Shown: positions 27,646-36,077, numbered from the stretch's first letter. The stretch: DNA of 64,000 nucleotides from Pseudomonas persica (GCF_900291015.1 NZ_OLKL01000020.1:1-64000); one strand, 5' to 3'. A program made the numbers and translations. Notes: generated from the letters alone by a model not told the origin.

Positions 27646-27765
27646 CCGGCCTCATCGCCGGCAAGCCAGCCCTCAGGTACTGCACAGGCCTTGAGGGCAG
27701 TGCGATCGAGGTGGGAGCTGGCTTGCCGGCGACAGGGCTGCAACGCAGCCCCAGGGTTTATGCAG
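27646..27765. repeat. inverted REP pair, GCCGGCAAGCCAGC class, left half degraded
   Basis: CATCGCCGGCAAGCCAGC is followed by CCTCAGG in place of TCCCACAGG, so the left unit has lost bases; the right unit GGTGGGAGCTGGCTTGCCGGCGA is intact. It sits between the convergent DUF2235 and MFS genes. Confidence 0.8.
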
Positions 27766-28954
27766 GGTGTCGACGTTTCCTGACCGAATACGCTTCCTGC
27801 GCCAGGGTCAGCAGCACCGTCAGCAGCATGAACGCGATCGACGCCACGAAGACTCCAGTAGGCAGGCGCTGGTCTAGCATCCAGCCAAAGGCCACCGGCC
27901 CGAGTGCGCCGCCGATGCTGAAGCCGGTCGAGACCAGCCCGAAGGCTTTGCCCTCGGCCCCGTGCGGTGCTGCCGCCTTGACCAGCATGTCCCGCGACGG
28001 GGCGATGACCCCGGTCAGCAAGCCAATGGCACCCAGCACCACGACCAACCCCCAGCCCCGAAGCAGCCCCAGGGCCACCAGCGCCGTCAACGCCGCGGCC
28101 AGGGCAAAGGCCAATGCCGCCACCAGGCCATGACGTCGGGTCCGGTCAGCCAGGGCTCCACCGCATAGCACGCCCACGGCACTGCCGAGCAGAAACGCCG
28201 TGAGCGCCGTGTTGGCCCAGGCCAGGGTCAGACCTTGGCCCTGGACGAGCGCGGCTACGGAGAACTTCTCGATGGCACTGGTGCTCAGGTTGAGCAACAT
28301 GAACAGCACAGTCAGCACCCCGAGCATGGGCGTGAACAGTCGTACACGAGCTGTTGTGGCGCTAGCGCTACTTGTGAGTCCAGGCCTGGCGACTTGATAG
28401 ACGCCACTGCCTGGCACCGATATCAACAGCAAGGCGGCAAGCCCCACTGCCGCGCCTGCCGCCAGGGCTGCCTGCGTGCCGAACACGGCAACAATGCCAA
28501 GAACCATTGCTGGCGTTACCGCCGAGCCGAGGAAACCGGCAAAGGTATGGATCGAGAACGACCGCCCCAGGCGGCCTTGTTCGATGCCGTTGGCCAGCAG
28601 CGCATAGTTGGCCGGATGGTACACGCCATTGGCCAGGCCGGCCATGGCCATCGCCACCAACAGCAGCGTATAGCCGGGGCTGACAGCCACCAGCAGGAAG
28701 CTGAGGCTGCCTAGCAGCAAGCCTGCCTTGAGCACCTTGCGCGCACCGTAATGGTCGACGGCATAGCCCAGCGGCGCCTGCACCAGGGCGGAGACGATGT
28801 TGAACACGGCCAGGGCCACGCCGAGTTCGACGAACCCTACCCCCAGCAAGTCGGGGAGCACGGGTAGCAGCGCCGGGATCAGCATGATGTGCACATGGCT
28901 GACGAAGTGCACGGCAGCAATTTGGCTTAGAAGCTTGGGGCCAGCTTTGGGCAT
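27758..28954 (-). CDS. MFS transporter
   Basis: A 398-residue major facilitator with about twelve membrane segments. The N-terminal half reads IAAVHFVSHVHIMLIPALLP, LGYAVDHYGARKVLKAGLLLG (the MFS loop 2-3 motif) and GLANGVYHPANYALL; this resembles fosmidomycin-resistance/Fsr-like MFS proteins. The open frame continues far upstream, but ATG 28954 (MPKAGPKLLSQ) is the natural start. It lies 59 bases after the BenE-type gene on the same strand and may be co-transcribed. Substrate unknown. Confidence 0.87.
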   Translation of the reverse strand: MPKAGPKLLSQIAAVHFVSHVHIMLIPALLPVLPDLLGVGFVELGVALAVFNIVSALVQAPLGYAVDHYGARKVLKAGLLLGSLSFLLVAVSPGYTLLLVAMAMAGLANGVYHPANYALLANGIEQGRLGRSFSIHTFAGFLGSAVTPAMVLGIVAVFGTQAALAAGAAVGLAALLLISVPGSGVYQVARPGLTSSASATTARVRLFTPMLGVLTVLFMLLNLSTSAIEKFSVAALVQGQGLTLAWANTALTAFLLGSAVGVLCGGALADRTRRHGLVAALAFALAAALTALVALGLLRGWGLVVVLGAIGLLTGVIAPSRDMLVKAAAPHGAEGKAFGLVSTGFSIGGALGPVAFGWMLDQRLPTGVFVASIAFMLLTVLLTLAQEAYSVRKRRHPA

Positions 28955-29013
28955 GTCGATACCTGTTGCAGGGCGTGCGCACCTGGCGCACGGCAGGGTG
29001 TTGGAAAGCCCGC

Positions 29014-30228
29014 TTACCGGGGAGAGTGGCTGAAACCGGGGAGTCGGCCGTTCAGTACGGCATAGGCCAGCAAGCCGATGACCAGCCCCCAGAACGCTCC
29101 GCCTATGCCAAACAGGCTGATGTTGGCCGCCGCCGCCAGGAAAGTGATGAGTGCCGCTTCGCGCGAACGGGCATCGACCATTGCGCTGGCCAGGCTGGTG
29201 CCGATGGTGCCCAGCAGGGCAAGGCCGGCCAAAGTGGTGATGAAGGTGGCCGGCAGGGCCATGAACACACTGGCCAGGGTGACTCCGAACACCCCCACGA
29301 GGATGTAGCAGACACCGGCAGCGATACCCGCGACCCAGCGTTTGTCCGGGTCTTCGTGGGCCTCCTTGCCAGTACAGATGGCGGCGGTGATGGCAGCGAT
29401 ATTGAAGGCGTGCGAGCCGAACGGTGCCATCAGCAACGACCCCAGGCCAGTGACCGCCACGATCGGGTTGGCGCTGGTCTTGAAGCCATCGTTGCGCAGC
29501 ACCAGCATGCCGGGCATGTACTGGCCGGTGAGGGTGATCAGGAACAACGGCAGGGCCACACTCAGGGCGGCGTTGAGGGAAAAGGTGGGCGCGGTGAACA
29601 ACGGCGAGGCGAATTCCAGCTTGAGCGTTGCCAGGCCCAGCTGGCCCTGGAGTAGCAGGTAGCCCAGGCCCAGCAGCAGAATGCCTACCACGGCATAGCG
29701 GGCGGTAAAGCGTTTGAACGTCACATAGGCCGCGATCAGCAGCCCGGCCAGCGCGGGGTCGACCGACAGGCCGCCGAATGCACCGATGCCGAACTGCAAC
29801 AGGATACCCGCCAGCAGCCCGGCGGCAATCCCGCCGGGAATGACCCGCACCAGGCGCTCGAAGTAGCCGGTCAGCCCCAGTATCACGAAGCCGGCGGCCG
29901 ACAGCAGGTAGGCACCGATGGCCTCGCTGTAGGGCACGCTGGCCAGCGCCGTGACCAGGAACGCAGCGGCCGGTGTGGACCAGGCGGTGATCACCGGCTC
30001 GCGGCTGTACCAGGACAGGGCCAGGCCACTGACGCCGACGCCGATCGAAACAGCCCAGACCCACGATGAGGTCAGCTCCGGGCTCAGCCCGGCCAGCTTG
30101 GCGGCCTGGAACACCAGGATGAAGGTGCCGCCATAATTGACGATGACCGAGACGATCCCCGCCACCATGGGGTGAAGGATGTCTGTCAGCCGCAGCGGGG
30201 TTGAAACGGTGTGTGCAGGCGTGTTCAC
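29014..30228 (-). CDS. benE: BenE-family transporter
   Basis: A 404-residue membrane protein of the benzoate:H+ symporter family (BenE): VSVIVNYGGTFILVFQAAKLAGL at the N-terminus, EPVITAWSTPAAAFLVTAL, FGSHAFNIAAITAAICTG and SREAALITFLAAAANISLFGIG. Roughly twelve helices are visible. No benzoate catabolic genes (benABCD, catA) are near, so benzoate as the substrate is family inference only. It diverges from a MocR-type regulator across 102 bases, which suggests control by that regulator. Confidence 0.86.
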   Translation of the reverse strand: MNTPAHTVSTPLRLTDILHPMVAGIVSVIVNYGGTFILVFQAAKLAGLSPELTSSWVWAVSIGVGVSGLALSWYSREPVITAWSTPAAAFLVTALASVPYSEAIGAYLLSAAGFVILGLTGYFERLVRVIPGGIAAGLLAGILLQFGIGAFGGLSVDPALAGLLIAAYVTFKRFTARYAVVGILLLGLGYLLLQGQLGLATLKLEFASPLFTAPTFSLNAALSVALPLFLITLTGQYMPGMLVLRNDGFKTSANPIVAVTGLGSLLMAPFGSHAFNIAAITAAICTGKEAHEDPDKRWVAGIAAGVCYILVGVFGVTLASVFMALPATFITTLAGLALLGTIGTSLASAMVDARSREAALITFLAAAANISLFGIGGAFWGLVIGLLAYAVLNGRLPGFSHSPR

Positions 30229-30330
30229 GGGGGCCTCCGGTGTTCTGGCACATAGGGTTGGAAAGCCCGGTTTTTATAGCGCTAGAATGGCCGGTATTGC
30301 CCAGCCACTTTTCGATACCTGACCATACCA
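30229..30330. promoter_or_regulatory. divergent benE/mocR control region
   Basis: The 102-bp gap holds a TTTTTATAGCGCTAGAATGG stretch (about 30271-30290) with the short palindrome TAGCGCTA and possible -10-like TATAGC or TAGAAT hexamers. Binding by the MocR product is inference. Confidence 0.35.
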
Positions 30331-31842
30331 ATGTTCAAACATGCACAGCTGGAGTCGGTGAAAGCCCGGATCGGCGACCCGGCGCGCGGGTCGCAGCCCT
30401 TGCACGTACGTATCCAGCGGGCGATACGCCAGCTGATTCTCGAAGGGGCATTGCCCGTGGGTAAGGCCTTGCCCGCCTCCCGTGCGCTGGCGACCTCGCT
30501 GGCTGTGTCGCGGGACACGGTCGAGGCCGCTTATGGCCAGTTGCACGCCGAAGGCTTCATCGAGCGCCGGGTGGGCAGTGGTAGCTTCGTTTCACCCCGT
30601 GCGCAGCACCTACCGGCGCGCGCCCGGGGCCGGAGGGTGAAAGCCCCGGACGAGCCGCCAGCGCTCAGCCGCCGTGGCCAGGCGCTGTGCCAGGAGGGCG
30701 GGGTGCATAACTTCTTCGTCCCGCGCCCGTTTGCGCCGGGGGTGGCCGAAACACGCAACTTCCCGTTGCAGGTCTGGGAAAAGCTGCAGCGACAGGTGTT
30801 CAGGGAACATGGCATCCAGGCACTGCAGCACAGTGCCGCGCAAGGCACCGGGCCACTGCGGCGGGCTATTGCCGATTACGTCAATCTTGAACGTGGCGCC
30901 CAGGCCACGGCCGAGCGCGTGCTCATCCTCACCAGTTCGCAGCAGGCGTTCAGCCTGTGTGCCCACGTACTGGCCGATGCGGGCGACCAGGTGGTTATCG
31001 AAGACCCGGCGTACCATGGCGCCAGGAAGGCGCTGATTGCTGCTGGCCTGCATTGTATTGCCGTGGCCGTGGACCCGGACGGCATGCAGGTCGAGCAGAT
31101 CCCACGGTTGGCCCCCCATGCCAGGGCTGTTTTCCTGACTCCTTCGCACCAGTTCCCCACTGGCGTGACCCTGTCCCTGGACCGGCGTCTGGCGGTGATC
31201 GAGTGGGCGCGGCAACAACGCGCCTGGATCATCGAGGATGACTACGACAGCGAGTTTCACTATGCCGGCAGACCCACCGCGTGCGTGCAAGGCCTGGATG
31301 CCCACGACCGGACGGTTTACATCGGCACGTTCACCAAGTCCCTGTTCGCCGGCTTGCGCATTGCCTACATGGTCTTGCCGCCGCAACTGGTCGGGCCGAT
31401 GACCGCAGCGCGGACGTTGCAGGACGGGCATACGGCTTCGTTGGCACAACTGACCCTGGCCAGGTTTATCGAAGGCGGGCACTTCGGTGCCCATGTGCGT
31501 TTGATGCGGGCGATCTATGCCGAGCGCCGCGATGCCCTGGCGGCGCTGGTGCAGGCGCAGTTGTCCGACTTTCTTGTCGCGCGCGTGCCGGCGGGTGGCA
31601 TGCAGATGCCCTGTGTTTTCACCAGGCCGATGCCTGAAGAACAGGTGGTGAAGGCGGCGCAGGCAGCAGGCATAGACCTGTTGGGGCTCAGTGCCCTGTA
31701 TGCGTCGTCGAGGGGGGAGGCGGGAGTGTTGATGGGGTTTGCGGCGCATACCCCGGGCGAGCTGGCGATGGCGGTGGCGAAACTGGCGAAGGTATTGCGC
31801 CAGGTCGAGGCCAGCCAAGAGGGCGCAAAGCTGTTGCGGTGA
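30331..31842 (+). CDS. MocR/PdxR-type GntR regulator with aminotransferase domain
   Basis: A 503-residue two-domain protein. The N-terminal winged helix (RIQRAIRQLILEGALPVGKALPASRALA, then LAVSRDTVEAAYGQL) is GntR-like; the C-terminal 380 residues form a type I aminotransferase fold with EDPAYHGARKAL, the cofactor aspartate in IIEDDYDSEFHY and the PLP lysine in GTFTKSLFAG (Lys336). MocR proteins sense PLP or amino compounds. It is divergent from the BenE gene and convergent with the dapA-like gene. Target genes are not shown by sequence. Confidence 0.91.
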   Translation: MFKHAQLESVKARIGDPARGSQPLHVRIQRAIRQLILEGALPVGKALPASRALATSLAVSRDTVEAAYGQLHAEGFIERRVGSGSFVSPRAQHLPARARGRRVKAPDEPPALSRRGQALCQEGGVHNFFVPRPFAPGVAETRNFPLQVWEKLQRQVFREHGIQALQHSAAQGTGPLRRAIADYVNLERGAQATAERVLILTSSQQAFSLCAHVLADAGDQVVIEDPAYHGARKALIAAGLHCIAVAVDPDGMQVEQIPRLAPHARAVFLTPSHQFPTGVTLSLDRRLAVIEWARQQRAWIIEDDYDSEFHYAGRPTACVQGLDAHDRTVYIGTFTKSLFAGLRIAYMVLPPQLVGPMTAARTLQDGHTASLAQLTLARFIEGGHFGAHVRLMRAIYAERRDALAALVQAQLSDFLVARVPAGGMQMPCVFTRPMPEEQVVKAAQAAGIDLLGLSALYASSRGEAGVLMGFAAHTPGELAMAVAKLAKVLRQVEASQEGAKLLR

Positions 31843-31843
31843 G

Positions 31844-31868
31844 GCCCGGCAGCAGGACGCCGCCGGGC
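31844..31868. terminator. possible terminator hairpin between convergent genes
   Basis: GCCCGGC and GCCGGGC form a 7-bp stem around an 11-base loop just after the mocR stop and before the dapA-like stop. There is no T-run on either side, so this is weak. Confidence 0.35.
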
Positions 31869-31879
31869 AGTTGTCGTGG

Positions 31880-32767
31880 TCAGTTGGCCAGCTCTACCAG
31901 CAGGCTTTTCAGATAGTCGCTGCCTTGCGCATCCAGCGGCTGCAGGGGCAGGCGTGGAGCACCGACATCCTGGCCGAGCATCTTCAAACCGGCCTTGATG
32001 GTGGTGGGCAGGCCACGGCGGGTGATGTACTCCAGCAGTTCGTACTGGCGGTAGAACAGCGCACGGGCTTCAGCCAGGTCGCCTTGCTGCACCGCGTCCC
32101 ACAGCGCCAGGTTCAGCGCCGGGATCAGGTTGGGCGCGGCGGTGCACCAGCCGGTGGCGCCGGCCACCAGGGCTTCCAGGGTGAGCGGGTTGCAACCGTT
32201 GTAGAAGGCCACCTGGCCATCGGTGGCCTTGAACAGGCGGTGCATGCGCTGGATGTCGCCGGTGCTTTCCTTGACCATGGTCACATTGGGCACTTCGTCA
32301 AGGATGCGCAGGATCAGCTCCACCGACAGGTCGGTGCCGCTGGTGCCCGGGTTGTTGTAGAGCATGACCGGAATGTCGATGGCCGCGCCCACCGCTTTGT
32401 AGTGGGCGACCACTTCGGCTTCGGTGAGCTTCCAGTAGGAGATGGGCAGCACCATCACCGCCGTGGCGCCGCATGCCTGGGCCAGGCGGGCGCGCTGCAC
32501 GGTGCGTGCGGTGGTCAGGTCGGAGACGCTGACCACGCTGGGCACGCGGCCGGCGATGCGTGCCTGGCTGAAGCGCACCACCGTTTCCCATTCGCTATCG
32601 GACAGGTAGGCGCCTTCGCCGGTGCTGCCCAGTGGTGCGATGGCGTGCACGCCGTCGGCGATCAGGCGGTCGATGGACGTGCCCAGGGCATCCAGGTCGG
32701 GCGTGCCGTCTGCGGTGAAGGGAGTGATGGTGTAGCCGATAACGCCGCGAATTACAGGTGTAGACAT
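31880..32767 (-). CDS. DapA-like dihydrodipicolinate synthase family lyase
   Basis: A 295-residue class I aldolase of the DHDPS/NAL family. The Schiff-base lysine is in VTMVKESTGD, the catalytic tyrosine in MLYNNPGTSG, and PLGSTGEGAYL is the pyruvate-binding GxxGE-type loop. It lies 44 bases downstream of a class II aldolase gene on the same strand, away from lysine biosynthesis genes, so a catabolic aldol cleavage yielding pyruvate or a keto acid is more likely than dihydrodipicolinate synthesis. Exact substrate unknown. Confidence 0.87.
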   Translation of the reverse strand: MSTPVIRGVIGYTITPFTADGTPDLDALGTSIDRLIADGVHAIAPLGSTGEGAYLSDSEWETVVRFSQARIAGRVPSVVSVSDLTTARTVQRARLAQACGATAVMVLPISYWKLTEAEVVAHYKAVGAAIDIPVMLYNNPGTSGTDLSVELILRILDEVPNVTMVKESTGDIQRMHRLFKATDGQVAFYNGCNPLTLEALVAGATGWCTAAPNLIPALNLALWDAVQQGDLAEARALFYRQYELLEYITRRGLPTTIKAGLKMLGQDVGAPRLPLQPLDAQGSDYLKSLLVELAN

Positions 32768-32811
32768 AACCAGGCACCTCTGCCGTTGTTGGGGAAAGAT
32801 TACAAATTCGA

Positions 32812-33594
32812 TCAGCCCAGGCAGTCGCCATGGGCACGCAAGGCACGGCGCGCGTAGTAGCTGAAGGCGGCGCCATGACGTTTGGGGGTGGAGATCCAGT
32901 CGTGGGCTTCCTTGCCCAAGGCATCCGGGATGGGGCGGATGGCACCGGCGCCCATGGCCAGCAGTTGCATCTTTGCTGCGCGCTCGAACAGCAGGGCGAG
33001 CACGCAGGCTTCCTCGATCGAGCGGCCGGCGATCAGCAGGCCGTGGTGGGAAAGCAGAATCGCGCGCTTGTCACCGATCGCCCGGGAAATGATTTCACCT
33101 TCTTCGTTGCCTACCGGTACGCCGGGCCATTCCTTGAGGAACGCGCAGTCGTCGAACAGCGGGCACAGGTCCATGTGCGAGATGGCCAGTGGCACTTCCA
33201 GCATCGACAAGGCGGCGCTGTGCAGCGGGTGGGTGTGGATGATGCAGTTGACGTCGGGGCGTGCGCGGTACAACCAGCTGTGGAAGCGGTTGGCCGGGTT
33301 GGCCATGCCGCGGCCTTGCCGCACGTTGAGGTCTTCGTCGACCACCAGCAGGTTGGAGGCCGCGATTTCGTCGAAGCCCAGGCCGAGTTGTTGCGTGTAG
33401 TAGGTGCCGGGTTCCTGTGCGCGTGCGGTGATCTGCCCGGCCAGGCCGGAGTCGTGGCCGCCGTCGAACAGGATGCGGCAGGTGAGGGCGAGTTTCTGTC
33501 GCGGGGTGTAGGTGTTGTCGGCCAGCGCCGTCAGCATCTGCTGCTGGGCGAGTTTGACCAGTTGGTCCTTGGGGGTCTGCATGGTGGTCGTCAT
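32812..33594 (-). CDS. class II aldolase/adducin family protein
   Basis: A 260-residue protein with the zinc-binding HTHPLH motif, a third histidine in LLSHHGLLIAG and the acidic residue in FEIAASN-like FDEIAASNLLVVD. Relatives cleave phosphorylated or keto sugars or act on 3-hydroxy acids. ATG 33594 (MTTTMQTPKDQ) has AGGTAG upstream; an in-frame ATG lies five codons earlier. It is the first gene of a two-gene unit with the dapA-like lyase, and a strong palindrome lies upstream. Confidence 0.86.
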   Translation of the reverse strand: MTTTMQTPKDQLVKLAQQQMLTALADNTYTPRQKLALTCRILFDGGHDSGLAGQITARAQEPGTYYTQQLGLGFDEIAASNLLVVDEDLNVRQGRGMANPANRFHSWLYRARPDVNCIIHTHPLHSAALSMLEVPLAISHMDLCPLFDDCAFLKEWPGVPVGNEEGEIISRAIGDKRAILLSHHGLLIAGRSIEEACVLALLFERAAKMQLLAMGAGAIRPIPDALGKEAHDWISTPKRHGAAFSYYARRALRAHGDCLG

Positions 33595-33670
33595 GGGCGC
33601 TACCTGCACGGTGAAGGGCGATGGATTGCTGAGCGGCGCGGGGCGTCGTCAGGACACATTGGTGATGATA

Positions 33671-33705
33671 ATGACACATAGTGTCATAAGCAAGCGATGT
33701 GTCAT
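33671..33705. promoter_or_regulatory. putative operator upstream of the aldolase operon
   Basis: ATGACACATAGTGTCAT at 33671-33687 has perfect 7-bp arms around ATA. A further GTGTCAT half-site lies at 33699-33705. It is 77-111 bases before the aldolase ATG. This is typical of a dimeric GntR- or LacI-type site, but the regulator is not identified. Confidence 0.55.
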
Positions 33706-33820
33706 CGCCCACACCAGGCATCTGGACTGTGCGGTGGGTGCAGGTGCGGCGGGGTTGTCAGAGGTGGTGCAGGCAAAGATCGGCAGGCCAGCCCTGGTCA
33801 GAGGGCTGGCGCGTGTCCTC

Positions 33821-34681
33821 TCAAGGTGCGCCGAACAGCATCGTCCAGTACACGCCGTTATCGCTACGCGAGTTCTCGGCAAAGGCTGCACCCACCTGGG
33901 TAAACAGCGGGTTCATCAGATTGGCGCAATGCCCGGGGCTGGCCAGCCAGCCTGCCATCGCCTTGCTCGCTGAGCCTTGGCCTGCGGCAATGTTCTCGCC
34001 GATCTGCCGCCCACGGTAGCCGGCATCCCACGCCCGGTCTGCGGGCAAGTCACCGTCGAGGTCGCGGTGCGCGAAAAAATTGTCGTTGGCCATCGCCCGA
34101 CTGTGTCGCTGCGCTGCTGTTCCCAGGGCGGTGCTCCAAGTCAGCGGGCGTGCAGCGGCGAAGCGCTGGCGACCGCACAGGCGCGGCTTCGCCCGTGCTG
34201 CATTGACCTGTGCCAGTAACGCTTTGCTCGTGGACCGCCCATCGCCGAGCTGAGCATCGAGCAAGGGCCGCGCCAGCAGCACCCGCCACTCGCTGCGCGA
34301 GCGACTGACGCCGATATCGGCATATTGGCTATCGAGCAAGGCTGTGCAGTAGTCGCTGCGCAGCATGTCAAAGGCCTCCTCGGCATCTTGCGCGCCGACC
34401 AGGCGGATGGCCCGCACCTTCACTGCCTGGTAACCAGCAGCCTTCAACCCTTCCCGCAAACCATCGCCGTAGCCGACCGGCAACGCCAGATTCGACTTCA
34501 ACACCAGCGGCGTCGAGCCCCGAATCATGCGCCTTTCGCAGCGCTGTGGCTGGGCGCGGTAGTCGTTGATGGCCGCTACCAGTTGCCTTTCTCCGCTGGC
34601 ATGGGCGGGGCTGACGAACAGGGGGAACAAAGGAAGGAGGCAGAGCGAGACGAAGGGGGAGCGGCGGGCAGCTTGGCGCAT
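33821..34681 (-). CDS. exported tandem CAP (SCP/PR-1) domain protein
   Basis: A 286-residue exported protein with a signal peptide (FVSLCLLPLFPLFVSPAHA). The C-terminal half is a full CAP domain: LLAQVNAARAKPRLC, LTWSTALGTAAQRHSRAMA, FFAHRDLDG, GYRGRQIGENIAAG and WLASPGHCANLMNP, close to YkwD-like proteins. The N-terminal half repeats the pattern in shortened form: LVAAINDYRAQPQRC, GYQAVKVRAIRLVG, MLRSDYCTALL, IGVSRSRSEWRVLLA, but lacks the histidine segment. The function of bacterial CAP proteins is unknown. Confidence 0.83.
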   Translation of the reverse strand: MRQAARRSPFVSLCLLPLFPLFVSPAHASGERQLVAAINDYRAQPQRCERRMIRGSTPLVLKSNLALPVGYGDGLREGLKAAGYQAVKVRAIRLVGAQDAEEAFDMLRSDYCTALLDSQYADIGVSRSRSEWRVLLARPLLDAQLGDGRSTSKALLAQVNAARAKPRLCGRQRFAAARPLTWSTALGTAAQRHSRAMANDNFFAHRDLDGDLPADRAWDAGYRGRQIGENIAAGQGSASKAMAGWLASPGHCANLMNPLFTQVGAAFAENSRSDNGVYWTMLFGAP

Positions 34682-34780
34682 GGGCGAACGGCTCTGGTGG
34701 ATAACGGCGGTAAGGCCAATTGAAGGGCTCGGCTAAGACTGTGCGCCTCAACACAGGTTCACGAGCAGCGGGGACAAATT

Positions 34781-34806
34781 TTCGCGGGTGCACCCGCTCC
34801 CACAGG
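34781..34806. repeat. single REP element, GCGGGTGCACCCGC class
   Basis: TTCGCGGGTGCACCCGCTCC then CACAGG: an isolated unit of the GCGGG-N-CCCGC class between the divergent CAP and DUF3144 genes. Confidence 0.75.
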
Positions 34807-34816
34807 TGTGCGAATT

Positions 34817-34844
34817 GCTTGTGAACTCAGTTCTCTGCGCGACA
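34817..34844 (+). repeat. non-REP 28-bp repeat, copy 2
   Basis: GCTTGTGAACTCAGTTCTCT plus GCGCGACA, related to 19041-19068 with four differences. Like copy 1 it directly follows a REP unit. Confidence 0.65.
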
Positions 34845-34951
34845 AAGGACTGGGTGATCTCCCACAGGGGCCGCGCCGGTTTCAAGACGTGCGCTTTACC
34901 TGTAAAACGGCCCTAGGCATTAATTCGAATGCAACAACTAGGTAAACCGCA

Positions 34952-35248
34952 ATGAAACAAGCTACCGATCAGGCTTTCTACGACCGCGCGGATGCGCATA
35001 TCGAACTGGCGAACCAGCAGATCGAAAAAATCGAAGACCTGGGCAAGGTCAGTGCCTCACTGACGTTCGGCGCCTCGCGTTTCAACGCCTGGATGAGTGC
35101 CCGCAGCTTCAAGACCGGCGCGGAACTGGCTGCCGCCCGGGAGGAGTTGCTGAAGTACTTTTGCGAGCAGTACCGGATGATGCTCGAGGACAACCTGGAC
35201 GAGCATATCGAGCATTTTGACCGGTATGTGCTGGGCAAAAACGATTGA
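34952..35248 (+). CDS. DUF3144 family protein
   Basis: A 98-residue soluble helical protein (FYDRADAHIELANQQI, ASRFNAWMSA, YRMMLEDNLDEHIEHFDRY) matching DUF3144, whose function is unknown. The start ATG follows AACTAGGTAAACCGCA. It stands alone, convergent with soxR. Confidence 0.82.
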   Translation: MKQATDQAFYDRADAHIELANQQIEKIEDLGKVSASLTFGASRFNAWMSARSFKTGAELAAAREELLKYFCEQYRMMLEDNLDEHIEHFDRYVLGKND

Positions 35249-35291
35249 CGATAGCGCGTGCGCGGGCTCTGGGGGAGCGGCCGCGCATGTC

Positions 35292-35747
35292 TTATCGGGC
35301 CTTCTTCTCCAGAATTCGCGCCCCGGTGCCTTCCTTGCCCAACACATCCTCGGGGTTGCGCAGCGGGCATTCCTCCAGCGACAGGCAGCCGCAACCGATG
35401 CAGTTGTCCAGGCTGTCGCGCAATGCTTCCAGGGTGCGAATGCGGGCGTTCAGGTCTTCGCGCCAGGCAGTCGACATCTCGCCCCATTGCGCCGCCGTGA
35501 GTTTGCTGTTGGGTGCATAGCGGCTGAAGGCCTGCTTGATCTCCTCAAGCGGAATACCCGTGCGCTGCGCCACCTTGATAATGGCCAGCGTACGCAACAC
35601 CAGCGAAGGATAACGGCGCTGGTTACCCGCCGTACGGACGCTGGCGATCAGCCCCTTGGTCTCGTAGAAGTGCAGCGCAGACACTGCCACGCCGCTGCGT
35701 TTGGCCACTTCACCTACCGTTAGCATCCGTGTGTTGTCCGCTGTCAT
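35292..35747 (-). CDS. soxR: redox-sensitive transcriptional activator SoxR
   Basis: A 151-residue MerR-family regulator. The helix-turn-helix [26 protein letters not shown] is N-terminal, followed by a dimerisation helix and the [2Fe-2S] cysteine cluster [12 protein letters not shown]. Oxidation of the cluster by redox-cycling compounds activates transcription. Start ATG 35747 (MTADNTRML) was preferred over the longer frame. A SoxR box lies 10 bases upstream of its own start, so autoregulation is possible. No soxS is nearby, as usual in Pseudomonas. Confidence 0.96.
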   Translation of the reverse strand: MTADNTRMLTVGEVAKRSGVAVSALHFYETKGLIASVRTAGNQRRYPSLVLRTLAIIKVAQRTGIPLEEIKQAFSRYAPNSKLTAAQWGEMSTAWREDLNARIRTLEALRDSLDNCIGCGCLSLEECPLRNPEDVLGKEGTGARILEKKAR

Positions 35748-35752
35748 GCTTG

Positions 35753-35783
35753 TTGACCTCAAGTTAAGTTGAGCTCTTATAGT
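35753..35783 (+). promoter_or_regulatory. SoxR-type promoter with 19-bp spacer
   Basis: TTGACC (35753-35758) and TATAGT (35778-35783) are 19 bp apart, the overlong spacer of SoxR-activated promoters. The spacer region holds CCTCAAGTTAAGTTGAGC (35757-35774), which differs from the E. coli soxS box (as I recall it) at about two positions. It points rightwards, away from soxR. Confidence 0.75.
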
Positions 35784-35799
35784 CCTGCCCGAATTTCTC

Positions 35800-36004
35800 C
35801 GCAACCGCTTTCCCTGGTGATCGGAGCACTGCATGAACCAGAGGGCGTTACGTTGCGGGCCAAGCTGCGTAATGCCTAAGTGGTGCTGCAGCGCAGCCGC
35901 AAGCTACGCGCGGTGAACGCCGTGTCACAGGAGCTGCTCGACAATGCCTGACGACGGTGCGCGGGCCGCAGTTGGCGGAGGCCGAACGGGTGGTGGATAT
36001 GTGA
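35800..36004 (+). pseudogene. decayed reading frame downstream of the SoxR promoter
   Basis: One frame reads [24 protein letters not shown], then a TAA, then continues as [23 protein letters not shown] to a TGA; a shift of one base continues LTTVRGPQLAEAERVVDM to a stop at about 36004. The amino-acid quality before and after each lesion suggests a remnant of one gene, but I do not recognise the family. The 330-bp gap from 35748 to 36077 holds nothing else apart from the SoxR promoter. Confidence 0.4.
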
Positions 36005-36077
36005 GGGTGAAGCAGGGCTACGCCTTATGTTTGTCGGTCAAGGTCATTGGGGCCGCATAGCGGCCCCGATTGCCCGA

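Noticed and set aside
27758..30331. Reverse-strand open frame of 857 codons covering both the MFS gene and its upstream neighbour
   Set aside because: Only the last 398 codons from ATG 28954 are MFS-like. The upstream part is antisense-frame reading of the BenE gene and has no membrane or family pattern.
31880..32767. Assignment as the biosynthetic dapA of lysine synthesis
   Set aside because: The gene is paired with a class II aldolase and away from nlpB/bamC-type dapA context; the family covers many other lyases.
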